A DNA stretch of 64,000 bases from Streptomyces sp. NBC_00162. Lineage in GTDB: Bacteria > Actinomycetota > Actinomycetes > Streptomycetales > Streptomycetaceae. Positions within the stretch are counted from its first letter, which is position 1; each line of letters starts with the position of its first letter. Shown here piece after piece: positions 1 through 7,742 of the stretch. The stretch is taken from the NCBI RefSeq assembly GCF_024611995.1, contig NZ_CP102509.1:1178001-1242000 (forward strand), given 5' to 3'. The notes beneath the pieces are model-generated. The model did not search any database and was not told the DNA's origin. It saw only the letters and a list, made by a program, of their open reading frames with translations. A program made the position numbers and the translations under genes.

Positions 1-1273
1 TGCCCTCGTGGCCGCGGATCACCGATTCGAGCGGGTGCGGGTCGAGGGTGCGCCCGTCCACGGTGATCCGGTCGCGGATCCGGCCGCCGAACTCCAGCAG
101 CCCGTCGTCGCGCAGCCGCGCGAGGTCGCCGGTGGGGATCGCGTCGCCGCCGTCGGGCGGGGCGAGGCGGACCTCCCCGTCGCGCAGGTCGACGCGGCAG
201 CCGGGGAAGGGGGTGCCGATGAGGGAGAACCGTTCCGGGTCGTCGACCGGGCCGGGCAGCTGCGGCAGTTCGAACCAGGCACCGGTGCCAGCGGTCTCGG
301 TGAGCCCGTAGACGTTGAGCAGCCGCACGCCGGTCCGGAGCCGGTCCTGCAGGGCGGCCTGTTCGTCGAGGTGGAACCGGGCGCCGGTGACGGTGAGCAG
401 CCGCAGCGAACGCAGCTCCGGGTCGGGTTCGCGGCGGGCTCGGGGTACGGACGGCTGTGTGGTGGCTGCCGGCCCGGGGTCGCGCAGGAGCAGCCGGGCC
501 GCCCCCACCGGGTCGGTGTGCACGACGCTGACCTGGTCGGAATCGATCGCCTGACGGATCTTGTCGGGCTTCCACGGTGCGCGCTCGGGTACGACGAGGG
601 CCCCGCCCGAGCACAGGGCCCGGGTCCAGCCCGCCGCGAAGGCGGTGAGGGCCGGTCCGGCGGTGATCAGGTGGCGGTCCTCCGGGGTCGGCCGGATCAC
701 CTCCGCCCAGCTGTCGTGGGCGGCGAGCAGCCGGGCATGGCTGACGGACACGGCGCGCGGGACCGCTCCCCCGGTGAAGAGGACGGCCGCGGTCCGGCCG
801 CTTCCGGAGGGCGCCGGGGGCGGCCCGGTGGGCCGGTCGGCTATCGCGGCCGCCTCCGCGCCGAGCCGGATGACCCGCAGGCCGCTTCCGTCATCGAGGC
901 GGGCCTGGTGCGCGGCGTGCGTGAGCAGCGCGAAGGGCGGGGCGGCGGCGAGCTGCTGCTGCCCGGTGCGCGGCACGTCGACGTCGAGGACGGTGTAGGT
1001 CCCACCGGACTTGAGGACGGCGAGGACGGCGACGAGGAGTTCGGCCTGGCGGTCCGTCCCGATCGCCACGAGGCCGCCGGCGGGCAGTCCGGCGTCGAGC
1101 AGGTGGTGCGCCAACTGGTTGGCCCGGGCGTCGAGTTGCCCGTAGGTGAGGCTCTCCGAGCCGGATATGACGGCGCGGGCGCTCGGGGCGTCCCGCACCC
1201 ACTGGCCGAAGCGGTGCAGGACGGTGTCGGTGGCGGCCTTGCCGAAGCGTACGGACTCGGATCCCTGCGTCAT
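1..1273 (-). CDS. AMP-binding (adenylate-forming) enzyme, 3' part outside window
   Basis: The reading frame starts at ATG 1273 and stays open to the left edge, so the C-terminal part is missing. The protein opens MTQGSESVRFGKAATDTVLH and follows the order of the ANL superfamily (acyl-CoA ligases and NRPS adenylation domains). Visible signatures are a SLTYGQLDARANQLAHHLL segment near residue 42, a degenerate phosphate-binding loop VLFTGGAVPRAVSVSHARLL (family form TSGTTGxPKG) near residue 168, and LNVYGLTETAGTGAWF near residue 335. The loop lacks the usual Thr/Ser-rich core and Lys, so activity may be altered. It diverges from the ABC exporter gene across a 139-bp gap holding a MerR-type promoter. 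Membership of the superfamily is clear, but the substrate (fatty acid, aryl acid or amino acid) cannot be read. Confidence 0.8.
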   Translation of the reverse strand, partial: MTQGSESVRFGKAATDTVLHRFGQWVRDAPSARAVISGSESLTYGQLDARANQLAHHLLDAGLPAGGLVAIGTDRQAELLVAVLAVLKSGGTYTVLDVDVPRTGQQQLAAAPPFALLTHAAHQARLDDGSGLRVIRLGAEAAAIADRPTGPPPAPSGSGRTAAVLFTGGAVPRAVSVSHARLLAAHDSWAEVIRPTPEDRHLITAGPALTAFAAGWTRALCSGGALVVPERAPWKPDKIRQAIDSDQVSVVHTDPVGAARLLLRDPGPAATTQPSVPRARREPDPELRSLRLLTVTGARFHLDEQAALQDRLRTGVRLLNVYGLTETAGTGAWFELPQLPGPVDDPERFSLIGTPFPGCRVDLRDGEVRLAPPDGGDAIPTGDLARLRDDGLLEFGGRIRDRITVDGRTLDPHPLESVIRGHEG

Positions 1274-1374
1274 GGACCGATGATGCCACCGGGCACCGAC
1301 AGCGGTCCTGGGTCGTGAAAATCCTTCGTCCGAGCGAGAGTTGGCACAGTCCGGACCGGAGATGACTCGAATCC

Positions 1375-1405
1375 TTGACCTCGACTTTGGTTGAGGTCCT
1401 AACGT
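1375..1405 (+). promoter_or_regulatory. MerR-type promoter with operator between -35 and -10
   Basis: A -35 hexamer TTGACC (1375-1380) and a -10 hexamer TAACGT (1400-1405) are separated by 19 bp, the overlong spacing typical of MerR-family activated promoters. The spacer region is occupied by the inverted repeat GACCTCGAC-TTTG-GTTGAGGTC. Transcription would start about 7 bp after the -10, at or next to the ATG at 1413, predicting a leaderless mRNA. No MerR gene lies next to it; the only MerR in the window, at 57.2 kb, faces a different inverted repeat. Confidence 0.75.
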
Positions 1406-1412
1406 TTCGGCC

Positions 1413-3326
1413 ATGGACATGGAAGTCACCGCTTGGACATCGCTGCACAGTGCGATCAACGCGCAGCAGGACCGCCGCCCGGTCTCCCGGGCGAGCCTGC
1501 GCCGGGTCGCCGCCTTCGCCCGCCCGCACCGCCGCGGGCTCACCCTCTTCCTGCTGCTCAGCGTCGTCACGGCGCTGCTCGCCGTGGCCACCCCGGTGCT
1601 CGCCAGCCGGATCGTCGACGCCATCGTCGGCGGACGCGACAGCGGCACCGTCACCCGGCTCGCCCTCCTCATCGCGCTGATCGCGGTCGCCGAGGCGGGC
1701 CTGGGGCTGCTGACCCGCCGGCTCTCCGCGACCCTCGGCGAGGGGCTGATCCTCGATCTGCGGACGGCGGTCTTCGACCACGTGCAGCGGATGCCGGTCG
1801 CCTTCTTCACCCGGACCCGGACCGGCGCCCTCGTCAGCCGGCTCAACAACGATGTGATCGGCGCCCAGCGGGCGTTCAGCAACACCCTGTCCGGGGTGGT
1901 CGCCAACACCGTGACCCTGCTCCTGACCCTCGCCGTGATGCTGAGCATCTCCTGGCAGATCACCCTGCTGGCGCTGGTGCTGCTGCCGGTGTTCGTGCTG
2001 CCGGCCCGCCGGATGGGGGCGCGGATGGCGGGGATGCAGCGGGAGGCCTCGACCCTGAACGCCGCGATGGGCACCCAGATGACCGAGCGGTTCTCCGCGC
2101 CGGGCGCGACGCTGGTCAAGCTGTTCGGGCGGCCGGCCGACGAGTCCGCGGAGTTCGCGGCCCGGGCGGCGCGGGTGCGGGACATCGGGATCCGCACGGC
2201 GATGGCCCAGTCCGCCTTCATCACCGCCCTCACCCTGGTCTCGGCCCTGGCCCTCGCCCTCGTCTACGGGCTGGGCGGGTACTACGCCCTGCGCGGGACC
2301 CTGGACGCCGGTTCCGTGGTGGCCCTCGCCCTGCTCCTGACCCGGCTGTACGCCCCGCTGACCGCGCTCGCCGGTGCCCGCGTCGAGGTGATGAGCGCGC
2401 TGGTCAGCTTCGAGCGGGTCTTCGAGATCCTCGACCTGAAGCCGCTCATCACGCAGAAGCCCGACGCCCGCACGGTGCCGGACGGGCCGGTGTCCGTGGA
2501 GTTCGACCGGGTCTCCTTCGGCTACCCGTCCCCCGACAAGGTCTCGCTCGCCTCCCTGGAGGAGGTCGCCACCCTCGACGCCAAGGGCGGTACACGGGTC
2601 CTGCACGAGGTCTCGTTCCGCGCCGAACCCGGCCGCATGATCGCCCTGGTCGGCTCGTCCGGCGCCGGCAAGTCGACCATCGCCCAGCTGCTGCCCCGGC
2701 TGTACGACGCCGACGCGGGCGCGGTCCGCCTCGGCGGGGTCGACGTACGGGACCTCACGGCCGACTCGATCCGCGAGACGCTCGGCATGGTCACCCAGGA
2801 CGGGCACCTCTTCCACGAGTCGGTACGGGCCAACCTGCTGCTGGCCCGGCCGGAAGCCTCCGAGGAGGAGATCTGGGAGGCCCTGCGCCGCTCCCGCCTG
2901 GACGGCCTCGTCGCCTCGCTGCCGGACGGACTGGACACGGTCGTCGGGGAGCGCGGCTACCGGCTGTCGGGCGGGGAACGGCAACGGCTGACCATCGCGC
3001 GGCTGCTGCTGGCCCGCCAGCGGGTGGTGATCCTCGACGAGGCCACCGCGCACCTGGACTCCACCTCGGAGGCGGCGGTGCAGGAGGCCCTGGGCGAGGC
3101 CCTGGCGGGCCGGACCGCGGTGGTGATCGCGCACCGGCTGTCGACCGTACAGGCGGCCGATCTGATCCTGGTGGTCGAGGACGGCCGGATCGTGGAACGG
3201 GGCACGCACACCGAGCTGCTGGCGGCGGGCGGCCGGTACGAGGAGCTGTACCGCACCCAGTTCGCGGCGGCGGACACGCCTGCCGACGTGGCATCGGGCG
3301 GCGCGGCGGCGGTGCCGGGAGCATGA
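1413..3326 (+). CDS. ABC exporter, fused membrane and ATPase domains
   Basis: A 637-residue half-transporter expected to act as a homodimer in the cytoplasmic membrane and export an unknown substrate. The N-terminal part (about residues 37-310) is an ABC type-1 transmembrane domain with six hydrophobic segments. The C-terminal ATPase shows Walker A GSSGAGKST (about 413), signature LSGGERQ (about 518), Walker B VVILDEA (about 538) and the switch His in VVIAHRLS (about 570). A loop of roughly 20 residues (SPDKVSLASLEEVATLDAKG) is inserted between the first beta-strand (FGYP) and the Walker A motif. The start at ATG 1413 fits a leaderless transcript from the MerR-type promoter; an in-frame ATG lies at 1419. 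A VOC gene follows 4 bp after the stop, suggesting an operon that responds to a toxic small molecule. The substrate is not known. Confidence 0.92.
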   Translation: MDMEVTAWTSLHSAINAQQDRRPVSRASLRRVAAFARPHRRGLTLFLLLSVVTALLAVATPVLASRIVDAIVGGRDSGTVTRLALLIALIAVAEAGLGLLTRRLSATLGEGLILDLRTAVFDHVQRMPVAFFTRTRTGALVSRLNNDVIGAQRAFSNTLSGVVANTVTLLLTLAVMLSISWQITLLALVLLPVFVLPARRMGARMAGMQREASTLNAAMGTQMTERFSAPGATLVKLFGRPADESAEFAARAARVRDIGIRTAMAQSAFITALTLVSALALALVYGLGGYYALRGTLDAGSVVALALLLTRLYAPLTALAGARVEVMSALVSFERVFEILDLKPLITQKPDARTVPDGPVSVEFDRVSFGYPSPDKVSLASLEEVATLDAKGGTRVLHEVSFRAEPGRMIALVGSSGAGKSTIAQLLPRLYDADAGAVRLGGVDVRDLTADSIRETLGMVTQDGHLFHESVRANLLLARPEASEEEIWEALRRSRLDGLVASLPDGLDTVVGERGYRLSGGERQRLTIARLLLARQRVVILDEATAHLDSTSEAAVQEALGEALAGRTAVVIAHRLSTVQAADLILVVEDGRIVERGTHTELLAAGGRYEELYRTQFAAADTPADVASGGAAAVPGA

Positions 3327-3330
3327 TGCT

Positions 3331-3714
3331 GTGATGGACATCAAACTGGAACTGGTCGCCGTCCCCGTCACCGATGTCGACCGGGCCAAGGCCTTCTACG
3401 AGAAGATCGGCTTCAACGCCGACCACGACGTGACCGTCAGCGAGGACGTCCGCTTCGTCCAGCTGACTCCGCCGGGGTCGGCCTGTTCGATCGCGATCGG
3501 CAAGGGACTGACCCGGATGACCCCGGGATCCCTGGACAACATGCAGGTCGTCGTCACCGACATCGAGGAGGCGTACGAGGACCTGCGCGGCCGGGGCGTG
3601 GAGGTGACGGAGATCCAGGACCTCCCCTGGGGCTCCTTCGTCTACTTCTCCGACCCGGACGGCAACGGCTGGGCGGTCCAGCAGACCACGCCCCGCAAGC
3701 GGGGTACGCAATAG
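3331..3714 (+). CDS. VOC-superfamily (glyoxalase/bleomycin-resistance type) protein
   Basis: A small protein of 126-127 residues with the paired beta-alpha-beta-beta-beta modules of the vicinal oxygen chelate fold. It begins with MDIKLELVAVPVTDVDRAKA and ends with the typical YFSDPDGNGWAVQQ strand. Such proteins are metal-dependent isomerases, dioxygenases or drug-binding proteins. Start candidates are GTG 3331 and ATG 3334, with a GGGAG element at about 3316-3320. It follows the ABC exporter by 4 bp and is probably cotranscribed, which fits a binding or detoxifying role beside export. The exact activity cannot be inferred. Confidence 0.88.
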   Translation: MMDIKLELVAVPVTDVDRAKAFYEKIGFNADHDVTVSEDVRFVQLTPPGSACSIAIGKGLTRMTPGSLDNMQVVVTDIEEAYEDLRGRGVEVTEIQDLPWGSFVYFSDPDGNGWAVQQTTPRKRGTQ

Positions 3715-3734
3715 GGGGCAGGGAGTGTTCCTTG

Positions 3735-4292
3735 TCAGCGAACCTGGTCGCTCTTCGGCCCGATGCCTTTGATCCTGGTCGGAGTTCCCTCCGGGGCGAA
3801 CGAGTGGTGGAAGGTGAAGGCGTGCGGCGCGGAGCCGTGATCGTGGAGGTGTTCCAGCCTGGAAACCCCGTCCTGCCAGGTGGGTATCACGCCGTCGGAG
3901 ACCCACCAGAACACGTAATTCGGGTGCCCTGTCCTCTCGAACCAGTCGTAACGCCTGTTCAGCGCCTCACGGTGCAGACCGGTGTAGATGGCGTCGAAGG
4001 CGGGGCGCAGGTCGGTCCAGAGTGAGAGGGTCGTGGCCAGGGCGGTGGTTTCCACCGTATGGCCCTTGCCGTACCAGGTCGGTACGGCGAACTCTCCCCA
4101 TGCACCCCAGTCCGCATCGAAGAGCTCGCCCCGGTCACCGTCTGCCGCTTCAGCACGCGCGAGGTACCCGGGGTGCTGACTGATCTTCCGGTAGACGGCC
4201 TCACCAATGTCGTAGAACTCGCGCGTGAGAGGTCCGGTATCGGCGAGAGGTGACTTCAGGACGCCGAATGTGTACAGCGCAAGATGGGGCAT
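3735..4292 (-). CDS. DUF3291 domain protein
   Basis: A 185-residue cytoplasmic protein starting MPHLALYTFGVLKSPLAD, typical of DUF3291 (an antibiotic-biosynthesis-monooxygenase-like alpha/beta-barrel fold). Conserved features include the GPLTREFYDIGEAVYR segment near residue 20, Trp-rich stretches (DADWGAWGEF), and RYDWFERTGHPNYVFWWVSD near residue 112. No catalytic residues are established for the family. It converges with the VOC gene (20 bp between stops) and diverges from the TetR gene across about 340 bp. The function is unknown. Confidence 0.75.
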   Translation of the reverse strand: MPHLALYTFGVLKSPLADTGPLTREFYDIGEAVYRKISQHPGYLARAEAADGDRGELFDADWGAWGEFAVPTWYGKGHTVETTALATTLSLWTDLRPAFDAIYTGLHREALNRRYDWFERTGHPNYVFWWVSDGVIPTWQDGVSRLEHLHDHGSAPHAFTFHHSFAPEGTPTRIKGIGPKSDQVR

Positions 4293-4632
4293 GCGTCTCT
4301 CCTTGGTTGGGGGTGCCTGGTGCGGACCCGGTTCGCTGGCTTACGCATGGGGCGAGGATTCGTGGGGCGTGACCGACTCGTCCCGTCGCGGGTGGCTCAG
4401 ACTGAAGGAACTCCTGTGCGACCGTGGGCGATCGCCGATGACCAGGTGAAGGTAGCTGCCTCTGCGGGCCTTGTCGAAGTTGCGTTTTCCCTGTCCAAGT
4501 GGCCTCTTGCACCGGTCATTGCGGGGGCAGGCAGCGGGGTACCAGTGATCCGCTTCGGCCGATCGGTTCGCCCGCCATGCCCGTCCGCACCCCTGCCGAC
4601 CGGCTTCCTCGCCGGGACCGTAGGCTCTTCGC
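4293..4632. other. Intergenic region without a recognisable gene
   Basis: About 340 bases between the divergent DUF3291 and TetR genes. Short open frames exist on both strands, but none has a convincing start, ribosome site or family signature. One minus-strand frame (4341-4802) runs into the TetR gene and is most likely a shadow. I see no strong hairpin or direct repeat. It must hold the promoters of both flanking genes. Confidence 0.5.
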
Positions 4633-5235
4633 ATGGTGGGTACACAGTCGCGTGGGGCGGAGCGGGGGCCGGGGCGGCCGCGGGAAGAGCGGGTCACGGG
4701 GGCGGTCCTGAACGCGGTCGTCGATCTGATCACCGAGCAGGGGATCGGGGCCGTCACGATGGATGCCGTCGCCGCACGGGCCGGGGTGAGCAAGCCCGCC
4801 ATCTACCGGCGTTGGCCCACCAAGCAGGACCTCATCATCGCCGCTGCCGAGACGCGTATCGGCGTCCTGTCAGTGCCTGATCTGGGCGACTTCCGCGCGG
4901 AGCTCCGGTCCTTGCTCACCACTCGTCTGGAGGCCTACCGGCTGCCGGGATCGGACCGGCTGATCGCGGGCCTGATCGGTGCGGCGGCCGAGACGGGCGC
5001 GGAGCGGGGCCAGTACGCGGGGTACACCGAGCGGATCACGAGCGAGACCAGGCGCATCCTGGAACGCGGGATCGCGCGCGGTGAAGTGCGGCCCGAGACC
5101 GATGTCCGGGCCGCGGCGACCCTGGTGGCCGCGCCGCTGCTCTTCCGGCTGATCGTCGAGCAGGAGCTGCCCGACGCCGCGCTGGTGGACACGCTGGTGG
5201 ACCTCGTCAGCCGCGCCGTCCGCTCGGCTGCCTGA
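4633..5235 (+). CDS. TetR/AcrR-family transcriptional regulator
   Basis: A 200-residue repressor. The N-terminal helix-turn-helix spans about residues 12-68 and shows the hallmark order AVTMDAVAARAGVSKPAIYR followed by RWPTKQDLI. The C-terminal ligand-binding domain (about 80-195) has the form common in actinobacterial regulators of transport and catabolic operons. The gene points toward the TauD-MFS-ALDH-ligase set and is separated from it by 116 bp containing three TAACGA half-sites, so it is the obvious candidate regulator of that set. The ligand is unknown. Confidence 0.92.
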   Translation: MVGTQSRGAERGPGRPREERVTGAVLNAVVDLITEQGIGAVTMDAVAARAGVSKPAIYRRWPTKQDLIIAAAETRIGVLSVPDLGDFRAELRSLLTTRLEAYRLPGSDRLIAGLIGAAAETGAERGQYAGYTERITSETRRILERGIARGEVRPETDVRAAATLVAAPLLFRLIVEQELPDAALVDTLVDLVSRAVRSAA

Positions 5236-5304
5236 GCGGTCTCCCACCCGGATTTTCCGGCTCGATTTTCGATGCCCACGGACCCTTGCCTCCGCACACC
5301 CCAA

Positions 5305-5342
5305 TAACGATACTTCCGGTAACGATTTTCCGCCCTCGTTAC
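5305..5342. promoter_or_regulatory. Repeated TAACGA half-sites, putative TetR operator
   Basis: Two direct copies of TAACGAT (5305-5311 and 5320-5326) are followed by an inverted copy. The second and third form a perfect 7-bp inverted repeat, GTAACGA (5319-5325) and TCGTTAC (5336-5342), with a 10-bp spacer. The inverted copy runs into the ribosome-binding sequence ACGGAGG of the dioxygenase gene. The placement between the TetR gene and its likely target operon fits an operator; binding by that TetR is an inference. Confidence 0.5.
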
Positions 5343-5351
5343 GGAGGCCTC

Positions 5352-6274
5352 ATGGACAGCGCCGTCACCACTCCCGCCCCCGCGCTCGACAAGCCCCTGA
5401 TGCACTACGGGAAGCGCACGCTGGACCGCATCGCGCCGGGCACGGAGCAGCCCGACTACCTGCTCCTGGACGTCTGCCCGCTCACTCCGCACATCGGCGC
5501 CGAGATAGAAAGCGTCGACCTCTCGCTCCCGATCGGCGAGGACCTCGCGGCAGAGATCAGGCAGGCCCTGCTGGAGTGGAAGGTGCTGTTCTTCCGGGAC
5601 CAGCACGCCTTCGACCCGCAGGCCCAGCTCGCCTTCTCCGGGCTGTGGGGGAGCCGGAGCCGAACCCCTTCTTCCCCAAGGGCAACACCGTCGGCGTCTC
5701 CCGCCTGGCCAAGGACGCCATGGCCATCGGCACGGAGAACATCTGGCACAGCGATCACTCGTTCATGGCCGCGCCGGCACTCGGCTCCGTCCTGCGCGCC
5801 GTCGAGGTCCCGTCCGCCGGTGGCGACACCATGTGGGCCGACATGGCGGCCGCCTACGACAACCTCACCGAGTCCATGAAGGCCCGGATCGAGGGACTCA
5901 CGGCCGTGCACGACTGGGTGCCGAGCTGGGGCGCGCTGATGACCGAGAGCCAGATCGCGGCGCACCGTGAGAACCTGCCGGCCGTCGAGCACCCGGTGGT
6001 CGTCCGCCACCCGCGCACCGGCCGGAGGCTCCTCTACGTCAACGAGCCCTTCACCACCCGGATCGTCGGACTGTCGGACCTTGAGAGCCGTGAACTCCTC
6101 GACGAGCTCGTGCTCCAGGCCCGGATCCCCGAGTACCAGGTGCGCTTCCGCTGGCAGCCGGGCTCCGTCGCGATCTGGGACAACATCGCCACCCAGCACT
6201 ACGCGATCAGCGACTACTTCCCGCAGCGCCGTGTCATGGAGCGCATCGCGATCGCCGGCGTCCCGCTCTCCTGA
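5352..6274 (+). CDS. TauD/TfdA-family 2-oxoglutarate Fe(II) dioxygenase, one frameshift
   Basis: About 307 residues once a frameshift is corrected. The frame from ATG 5352 (GGAGG just upstream) runs to AQLAFSGLWG and then must shift at the five-G run 5647-5651 to continue as EPEPNPFFPKG; six G would restore it. The 2-oxoglutarate/iron triad is complete: His and Asp in IWHSDHSF, the distal His in ATQHYAISDY, and the 2-oxoglutarate Arg in RRVMER. Family members cleave C-O, C-S or sulfate-ester bonds by hydroxylating the adjacent carbon, releasing an aldehyde. With an aldehyde dehydrogenase and an acyl-CoA ligase downstream, a role as first enzyme of a degradation route is likely. The substrate is unknown. 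Confidence 0.88.
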
Positions 6275-6320
6275 ACGGGCAACGGACCTCCTCTCCCCAT
6301 CCAGTCTCCGCGGAGCCCTT

Positions 6321-7663
6321 GTGACCGACACCGATGTCGCACCCGCCGTGCCCGCCGGCCCCCGAAGGCGCCGAGCAGAATCAGACGCCGCGCGTGGACC
6401 GTCACCGCGCTGCTCGTCGTCTTCATGATGATCAATTTCGCCGACAAGTCCGTGCTCGGTCTGGCCGCGGACGAGATCCGACAGGACCTCGGCCTGTCGG
6501 CATCGGCCTTCGGACTCGCCAGCAGCGCCTTCTTCCTGCTGTTCTCGGTCTCCGGCGCCGCGGTGGGGCTGCTCGCGGACCGCATACGGCCCAAGTGGCT
6601 GCTGCTGGCGATGGCCGTCCTGTGGTCCGTCTCCCAGGCGCCGCTGGCGGTGGGTGGAGGGCTCGCGGTGCTCCTCACCTCACGTGTTCTCCTCGGTGCC
6701 GCCGAGGGGCCCGCCTTCCCCGTCGCCCAGCAGGCCACCCTGTCCTGGTTCCCCAACCACCGGCGCAACCTGCCCGGGGCGTTGATCGTCCTCGGAATCA
6801 CCCTGGGGGTCCTGGTCGCCGCTCCCGTACTGACGTGGGTGATCCATCACCACGGCTGGCGCTCGGCCGTCGCCGCGGTGGCGCTCGCCGGTGTGGTGTG
6901 GGCCTTGCTGTGGATCCCCTTCGGCGGGGAGGGGCCGTACGCGGCCGCGTCGGACACCACGGCGCCGACCGGCTCCGCCGACAAGAGGGGTGAGGGGGCG
7001 GCGGGAGCCGGGCCGGTTGCGGCCCGGCACAGGACGCCGTACCGGCGGATCCTTTCGACCCGCACCTGGATCGGTGCCACGGCTGCCTACTTCGGCACCT
7101 ACTGGGTCATCGCCTTCGCCCTGGTCTGGCTCCCCTCCTACCTCCGCGACGCGCTGGGCTACGACTCGGCCGGGGCCACCCAAGTGCTGATGCTGGTCTG
7201 GGGTCTGGGCGGCGTCGTGGTGCTCGGGCAGGCGGGCCTGACCGGATGGCTGCTGCGCCGCGGGACCGCGAGCCGGTGGGCCCGCGGCGGGATCGGCGGC
7301 GTTCTGCTCCTCATCGGTGCCGCGGCATGCCTCGCACTGCCGCTGGCCCCGGCCGGCGCCGTGACCGCCGTGCTGCTGGTCGCGGGATTCGGGCTCGCCG
7401 GAGCGATGAGCAGCGTCGCCGTCACCACGGTCACGGAGCTGGCTCCGGCCGATCGTCGCGGCGGTGCCCTGGGCATCATGAACGCCGTGGTGACCACCGC
7501 CGGTCTGATCGCCCCGACGCTGATCGGGCACTTCGTGGACACCCACGGTGCGCAGGGCTACCAGTACGCGGTCCTGGTCACCGGCGCCGTACTCCTGCTG
7601 AGCGGGGCCGCCGCCCTCACGTTGATCGACCCGGACCGCGACGCCCGACGACTGTCCAGGTGA
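6321..7663 (+). CDS. MFS transporter, probable substrate importer, one frameshift near N-terminus
   Basis: About 447 residues when a frameshift is corrected. GTG 6321 with GGAG at 6312-6315 begins VTDTDVAPAVPAG. Adding one C to the five-C run 6359-6363 continues this as PPKAPSRIRRRAWTVTALLV, which completes transmembrane helix 1 (LLVVFMMINFADKSVLGLAA). Starting instead at ATG 6425 would cut helix 1 in half. Twelve hydrophobic segments are visible, with a loop (about residues 210-235) between the two six-helix halves. The N-terminal half resembles anion:cation symporters of the MFS that import carboxylates. It lies 47 bp after the dioxygenase stop and is likely to supply that enzyme's substrate. 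Confidence 0.85.
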
Positions 7664-7742
7664 CCACGCGCGTGCCTGCTCCTCCCGCAGTGCACGGAGC
7701 GGGTATCGCCCTGCCCACTCCCGACCTTCCCAAGGACCGACG

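Noticed and set aside
8..1318. Long plus-strand open frame over the left edge
   Set aside because: It is an antisense shadow of the minus-strand adenylate-forming gene; it is Gly/Arg/Pro-rich and matches no family.
891..3389. 832-codon minus-strand frame across the ABC exporter
   Set aside because: Low-complexity Gly/Arg/Gln composition and antisense to a complete, well-conserved ABC gene.
4341..4802. Minus-strand frame before and into the TetR gene
   Set aside because: It runs antisense through the TetR helix-turn-helix region and has no family signature or good ribosome site.
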